Source of the DNA: Maribacter sp.
GTDB lineage: Bacteria; Bacteroidota; Bacteroidia; Flavobacteriales; Flavobacteriaceae
Direction of reading: 5' to 3'
Assembly (NCBI GenBank): GCA_013001935.1
Contig: JABDKZ010000017.1
Coordinates: 1 to 9,686 of the forward strand
DNA: 9,686 bases
The notes under the pieces are model-generated. The model ran no database searches, had not been told where the DNA came from, and saw nothing but the letters and a program-made list of their open reading frames with translations. Positions within the stretch are counted from its first letter, which is position 1. Every line of letters starts with the position of its first letter. Below, piece after piece: positions 6,092 to 9,686 of the stretch. A program made the translations under genes and the position numbers.

Positions 6092-7699
6092 ATGTTTGAG
6101 ATTTCAGATTTAAAATCGAAAAAGCTTCCTGAGCTACAGGAAATAGCCAAGGGGTTGAAGGTTCCCAAATTAAAGACCTTAAAAAAATTGGATTTGGTCT
6201 ATCAAATTTTGGATCTCCAGGCAGCTAATCCCAAGGCAACGGCAGAAATAGCCAAGCCGGCTGTAGCACAAAATCCAAAACCACGACCTAAAAGGTCGCG
6301 CGTTGTTACCGAAAACAAGACCGATAACAGGATGAAGCAAAACACCAAAACGGAAACCGCAGATACTACTGAAACATCCGTAAAAAAAGAGTCAAAAGAG
6401 GTTCATAGACCGAATCCCAGGCCAAACCCCAATCAAAATGTAAAGAAAGACCACCAAAAAGGTGCACAACATCACAAAAATCCCACTCAGAAAAAAACCC
6501 ATCATCAAAAAAATACGCAGGATAAGCGCAATAGTAATTTTGATAAAGATCTAAAGAATCGCTATAAAGAACCTGAGTTTGAATTTGATAGCATTATTAC
6601 CAGTGAGGGTGTCCTCGATATAATGCAAGATGGTTATGGCTTTTTAAGGTCCTCAGATTACAATTACCTCTCATCCCCGGATGATATTTATGTATCCCAA
6701 TCGCAGATTCGATTGTTCGGATTAAAAACGGGTGATACTGTTTTGGGAAATGTACGACCTCCGAAAGAAGGTGAAAAATACTTTCCATTGATTAAGGTGA
6801 ATAAGATCAACGGAATTGACCCTCAGATAGTTCGTGACCGGGTTTCCTTTGAGCATTTAACGCCATTGTTCCCAGATGAAAAGTTCAATCTTTCTGAGCG
6901 TCAGGCCAGTATATCAACACGTATTATCGATTTGTTCTCTCCTATAGGTAAAGGACAAAGAGGTATGATCGTATCCCAACCTAAAACGGGTAAAACGATG
7001 TTATTGAAAGATGTGGCCAATGCTATTGCTGCCAATCATCCCGAGGTATATTTAATTGTATTGCTGATTGATGAACGACCTGAGGAAGTTACCGATATGC
7101 AGCGAAATGTTCAGGGGGAAGTTGTTGCTTCCACCTTTGACAAGGAAGCCACTGAGCATGTACGCGTTGCCAACATTGTTTTGGAAAAAGCAAAACGATT
7201 GGTTGAATGTGGTCATGATGTAGTTATACTATTAGACTCTATTACCCGTTTGGCTCGAGCCTATAACACGGTACAACCTGCATCAGGTAAGGTTTTAAGT
7301 GGAGGTGTTGACGCCAACGCGTTACACAAGCCGAAGCGTTTCTTTGGGGCTGCCCGTAATATTGAGGGTGGTGGTTCACTTTCAATCATAGCAACTGCTT
7401 TGACTGATACTGGTTCTAAGATGGATGAAGTAATCTTTGAAGAATTTAAAGGTACTGGTAATATGGAACTTCAATTGGATCGCAAGATCAGTAATCGTAG
7501 AATATTCCCTGCAATCGACCTTACTTCTTCAAGTACGCGTAGAGATGATCTATTATTAGATGAAAACACCATTCAACGTATGTGGATTTTACGCAAATAC
7601 CTTGCGGATATGAACCCAATTGAAGCCATGGAATTCATTGAACAACGCATAAAACAAACCAAGAACAACGAGGAATTCTTGATGACAATGAATCAGTAG
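6092..7699 (+). CDS. rho: Transcription termination factor Rho with long disordered insert
   Basis: Rho is a hexameric RNA-dependent ATPase that terminates transcription by translocating along nascent RNA. The 535-residue protein starts with a Rho_N helical domain (1-44). An insert of about 115 residues (45-160) follows, low in hydrophobic residues and rich in Lys, Asn, Gln, Pro and His. The cold-shock-like RNA-binding domain spans about 165-240 ([16 protein letters not shown]). The ATPase core has Walker A SQPKTGKT (295-302), IDERPEEV with catalytic Glu328, Walker B VVILLDS (377-383), the Q-loop [21 protein letters not shown] and the R-loop [11 protein letters not shown]. All are intact. E. 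coli Rho has 419 residues, and the insert explains the difference. Stops TAG and TGA are in tandem, followed by an intrinsic terminator. The gene appears monocistronic. Start choice is safe: [20 protein letters not shown] is the standard N-terminus. Confidence 0.98.
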   Translation: MFEISDLKSKKLPELQEIAKGLKVPKLKTLKKLDLVYQILDLQAANPKATAEIAKPAVAQNPKPRPKRSRVVTENKTDNRMKQNTKTETADTTETSVKKESKEVHRPNPRPNPNQNVKKDHQKGAQHHKNPTQKKTHHQKNTQDKRNSNFDKDLKNRYKEPEFEFDSIITSEGVLDIMQDGYGFLRSSDYNYLSSPDDIYVSQSQIRLFGLKTGDTVLGNVRPPKEGEKYFPLIKVNKINGIDPQIVRDRVSFEHLTPLFPDEKFNLSERQASISTRIIDLFSPIGKGQRGMIVSQPKTGKTMLLKDVANAIAANHPEVYLIVLLIDERPEEVTDMQRNVQGEVVASTFDKEATEHVRVANIVLEKAKRLVECGHDVVILLDSITRLARAYNTVQPASGKVLSGGVDANALHKPKRFFGAARNIEGGGSLSIIATALTDTGSKMDEVIFEEFKGTGNMELQLDRKISNRRIFPAIDLTSSSTRRDDLLLDENTIQRMWILRKYLADMNPIEAMEFIEQRIKQTKNNEEFLMTMNQ

Positions 7700-7719
7700 T
7701 GATTTCAAAATAACTTTTT

Positions 7720-7754
7720 AAAATCCCAATGGTTTGTAACTATTGGGATTTTTT
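7720..7754 (+). terminator. Intrinsic terminator of rho
   Basis: AAAATCCCAATGG (7720-7732) pairs with CTATTGGGATTTT (7740-7752) as a 13-bp stem with one G-T pair and a seven-base loop. Six T residues (7749-7754) end the structure. It lies 20 bases after the rho stop codon. The A-rich left flank means it might also work on the minus strand, but no minus-strand gene is near. Confidence 0.9.
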
Positions 7755-7890
7755 AGTGATTTAACCTTACAATGCAGGTATAATTTTTCACCCATTTTAA
7801 CAATATAGGGTTATTTTAATATCTTTATAAAGCAAAGAAAGCTCTCCCCGGGTTTTCTTTATGAACATTCTAAAACCTTAAACCATTGTT
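7755..7890 (+). promoter_or_regulatory. Leader of the lipoprotein gene with 11-bp hairpin
   Basis: TATCTTTA (7820-7827) is a one-mismatch fit to TAnnTTTG and would start transcription near 7833. A hairpin begins there: bases 7834-7844 pair with 7850-7860 over 11 positions, two of them G-T, around a TCCCC loop. Immediately after it is a six-codon open frame, ATG to TAA (7861-7881, MNILKP), ending nine bases before the lipoprotein ATG. Whether the hairpin or mini-frame has a role is unknown. Confidence 0.35.
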
Positions 7891-8568
7891 ATGATCAAAG
7901 CCAAAAATTTCTTATTTAACTTATTATTGATTTCCGCCCTTGTTTTCAGCAGTTACAGTTGTAATGAACAAGGTAAAAAGCCACAAACTGAAGATCAACC
8001 CATAATCAAGGCGCCCGATAATATCATATCGCTCGGGCAGGCAGATTCAATTTATAACAATTACAGCAAACATAGGGTTTCAATCATCGAAGGCTATGAA
8101 ATGAAGGAGCGCGCACCTGAAGAGAATTTCAAAGCTTCCCGATTTGTTGACTTTGACTACCAAATGCTAAAAGATTACATAGCTTATGTAGATCAGGAAG
8201 CAAAAAATGCAGGGGTACAAAAGGTCAAGACCTTGCGTCTTTATTTTGCCAATTATCCCAATAAAGAAAATTTCCCCGATGGGAAAAAGGTAATTCATAA
8301 AAGGCAAAACTCAATTTTTATGCTACCAACTTTGGATAAAGGTGGTGAAAATTATGGTTTCTATGTTGGAGCGGATGGAAAAGCCAAACTTATTATTGAT
8401 TGGAAGACTCAAAACAATAAAGGAATGGGCTTTAACGAGGAACCAATAAACAAATCCTATGCAGGATTTATCCCGAATAATTTCGCTTTGAATTCGAACC
8501 TACAAGGTGGCAAAAGTCTAACCCTAAATTATGGAGGTTCAGGACCTCCACCAAAAACTGATTTCTAA
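7891..8568 (+). CDS. Predicted lipoprotein of unknown function
   Basis: A 225-residue exported protein. Residues 1-23 form a signal peptide: basic start (IKAKN), a hydrophobic core (FLFNLLLISALVF) and SSYS before Cys24. The lipobox is loose, as often in Bacteroidota, so Cys24 is the probable lipid-attachment site and the first residue of the mature protein. A charged, Gln/Pro-rich linker (25-42) leads into a globular region with ISLGQADSIYNNYSKHRV (46-63), TLRLYFANYPN (114-124) and SIFMLPTLDKGGENYGFYVG (141-160). The tail is Gly/Pro-rich (GGSGPPPKTDF). I recognise no enzyme motif and cannot name the family, though similar proteins seem familiar from flavobacteria. The next gene starts six bases after its TAA, so the two very likely share an mRNA. 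Whether it faces the periplasm or the cell surface is not clear. Confidence 0.8.
   Translation: MIKAKNFLFNLLLISALVFSSYSCNEQGKKPQTEDQPIIKAPDNIISLGQADSIYNNYSKHRVSIIEGYEMKERAPEENFKASRFVDFDYQMLKDYIAYVDQEAKNAGVQKVKTLRLYFANYPNKENFPDGKKVIHKRQNSIFMLPTLDKGGENYGFYVGADGKAKLIIDWKTQNNKGMGFNEEPINKSYAGFIPNNFALNSNLQGGKSLTLNYGGSGPPPKTDF
8532..8550 (+). repeat. Inverted repeat at end of lipoprotein gene
   Basis: TGGAGGT (8532-8538) and ACCTCCA (8544-8550) form a perfect 7-bp stem with a five-base loop. It lies within codons for the Gly/Pro-rich tail and ends 24 bases before the start of the membrane-protein gene. It could shape translation or mRNA processing between the two cistrons, or merely follow from adjacent GGA/GGT and CCT/CCA codons. 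Confidence 0.4.
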
Positions 8569-8574
8569 CTGATT

Positions 8575-9264
8575 ATGGTAGAAGAGGTGATTGAATTATT
8601 GACCGAAAATTATTTCATACCAATTTATTTATTGACATTGATTGTGAGTATTGTAAGATACAACCGTTACTACGATACCATTTTGAAATTTTTTCCAATT
8701 CTTTTGGCCTATACTTTTTTGAATGAATTATTGGGTGTTATTATAAGAAAATATCCGAATTACTCGTTGTTCAAAAATGTAGAGTATAGCGAGTATAATT
8801 TTATTCTCTATAACATTTTTTCCATTTTCTTTTTTGGTTTTTTTTACGCTGTATATTGGAAATTGATATCAAATGGAAAGTACAGGATATGGATACAGAG
8901 AATGTCGGTTTTTGTTTTATTGGCCTACCTGATAAGCTGCTTTTTTCAGAATCCTATAAACACTGATCTCTATTATGCCAATGCAATTGGCTCATGGGCA
9001 CTCTTATTTTGCATCGGACTCTATTTTATTGAAAAAAGACGCAATAAAGAACCCACGTATCAGCCGTACAATCTGGTTTTTTGGATTAGCGTGGGTCTTT
9101 TTGTGTTCTACACAATATTTCCTATTCTTTTCTTAATTGGGTATTTAGATTATGATACTTGGGAAAAGTTTCGTTTTAGAAGCGTTCTTAGAATACTTAT
9201 AGTACTTATGTACTCATTTTTCATTATCGGATTTGTATTCGGTAGAAGAAGGGAATTCAAATAA
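8575..9264 (+). CDS. Predicted seven-helix membrane protein, first of two tandem paralogues
   Basis: A 229-residue, very hydrophobic protein with seven likely membrane helices (about 13-27, 36-57, 74-95, 109-124, 133-152, 165-190 and 202-223). Positive charges fall in the loops after helices 1 (RYNRYYD), 3 (KLISNGKYRIWIQR) and 5 (EKRRNKEP) and at the C-terminus (GRRREFK), which by the positive-inside rule puts the N-terminus outside and the C-terminus inside. There is no soluble domain and no catalytic motif that I recognise. ATG 8575 follows the lipoprotein stop by six bases, so the two are probably one operon. Its first 60 residues closely resemble the gene that starts at 9476. Function is unknown. 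The topology resembles the membrane module of some 7TM sensor kinases, but that is only a topological comparison. Confidence 0.82.
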   Translation: MVEEVIELLTENYFIPIYLLTLIVSIVRYNRYYDTILKFFPILLAYTFLNELLGVIIRKYPNYSLFKNVEYSEYNFILYNIFSIFFFGFFYAVYWKLISNGKYRIWIQRMSVFVLLAYLISCFFQNPINTDLYYANAIGSWALLFCIGLYFIEKRRNKEPTYQPYNLVFWISVGLFVFYTIFPILFLIGYLDYDTWEKFRFRSVLRILIVLMYSFFIIGFVFGRRREFK

Positions 9265-9475
9265 GCGTACATTGACCAATTATTGAAAAAGACATTTCAA
9301 CCATTAGATTGGTCTGACCTTAGGGTGTTTCGCAATTGCAATTCATTATTTGTTGCTTGTTATGAAGTATTCCCGTTAAATTCTTGGTTTTGTTTTAAGG
9401 GACGAATAAGAAAGGATGCCTATGGACTAAAAGTCCCGATAACCATGTTTGGACATTTTAATATTTAAGAAGGTA
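9265..9475. other. Intergenic gap between the two membrane-protein paralogues
   Basis: A 211-base gap with no recognised gene. It has no exact TAnnTTTG on the plus strand and no terminator-like hairpin with a T-run. Two mutually exclusive short stems are possible: GGACT (9424-9428) with AGTCC (9432-9436), or GGGAC (9399-9403) with GTCCC (9433-9437). GCAATTGC at 9332-9339 is an 8-base palindrome. A 61-codon open frame from a TTG at 9283 has no convincing protein character. Confidence 0.4.
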
Positions 9476-9686
9476 ATGTTGTATTCTGATATCGAAGACT
9501 TTTTTTTCAACAACTATTTCATGGCTTTCTATGTCTTGGCGTTAGCTTTCGCATTAGTTCGATATAGAAGGTATTTTGACACTGCTTTAAAACACCTGCC
9601 AATACTTATTGCCTATACGTTAATCACAGAAATTCTTGGTCTTTTGATCAGGGAAAATGAGGATATACAGCTAGTCTATATTGAAG
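9476..9686 (+). CDS. Second seven-helix-type membrane protein paralogue, cut by window edge
   Basis: The frame opens with ATG at 9476 and stays open to the window end, giving 70 residues beginning MLYSDIEDFFFNNYF. Residues 13-59 align without gaps to residues 12-58 of the 8575-9264 protein; by hand I count 26 identities in 47 columns. Shared landmarks include NYF, VRYxRYxDTxLK, PIL-A-YT and the E-LG--IR block covering helices 1 and 2. After that, the paralogues diverge (ENEDIQLVYIE here). So this is a real gene of the same family, not a chance frame. It is in the same direction, 211 bases downstream, and may be in the same transcript. Length and downstream domains cannot be seen; it could be a stand-alone seven-helix protein or be fused to a signalling domain. 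Confidence 0.8.
   Translation, partial: MLYSDIEDFFFNNYFMAFYVLALAFALVRYRRYFDTALKHLPILIAYTLITEILGLLIRENEDIQLVYIE

Noticed and set aside
9283..9468. A 61-codon open frame from TTG between the two membrane-protein genes
   Set aside because: Its translation has several Cys, Trp and Phe residues in no recognisable pattern, no helix or signal peptide, no similarity to its neighbours and a TTG start. It looks like chance in a non-coding gap.
1..9686. Mobile elements, CRISPR array, tRNA or rRNA genes, phage or defence genes
   Set aside because: I saw no direct-repeat arrays, transposase or integrase motifs, cloverleaf sequences or defence-type domains. The window is chromosomal core with one unassigned cluster at the right end.

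Overview
The window reads as a stretch of chromosome from a marine-type member of the Flavobacteriaceae (Bacteroidota). The evidence is the low-GC sequence, the near absence of Shine-Dalgarno sequences, exact matches to the Bacteroidota -7 promoter element TAnnTTTG, a DUF4293 gene divergent from rho, a Rho with a long basic disordered insert, and a folP-cdaA pair. No mobile element, tRNA, rRNA, CRISPR array or prophage gene was seen. Most of the window is ordinary housekeeping DNA; the least explained part is the right end.

Left block (1-3929). The 3' two thirds of folP (folate synthesis) runs into cdaA, a membrane diadenylate cyclase making c-di-AMP. Convergent to them is a minus-strand pair, truA (tRNA pseudouridine synthase) then an ABC exporter half-transporter, joined by an 8-base overlap (ATGAGTAA). 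The cdaA and ABC stop codons also overlap, sharing CTAA. So there is no untranslated space between 639 and 3929.

Middle block (3930-5488). A short divergent region carries two facing -7 elements. It is followed by a YfcE/MJ0936-type metallophosphoesterase and a class I SAM-dependent methyltransferase. A strong hairpin at 5432-5460 separates the methyltransferase from the convergent DUF4293 gene.

Rho block (5489-7754). A small four-helix membrane protein (DUF4293) and rho diverge from a 192-base intergenic region. Rho has all its ATPase and RNA-binding motifs plus an insert of about 115 residues rich in Lys, Asn, Gln, His and Pro. The gene ends with tandem stop codons and an intrinsic terminator.

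Right block (7755-9686). A leader with an 11-bp hairpin precedes a predicted lipoprotein of unknown function. Six bases later comes a predicted seven-helix membrane protein. After a 211-base gap, a second gene begins and runs off the window; its first 70 residues are clearly paralogous to the seven-helix protein. I cannot assign a function to this lipoprotein plus tandem 7TM cluster. It is the best candidate here for an undescribed system, and the next few kilobases to the right would be most informative.
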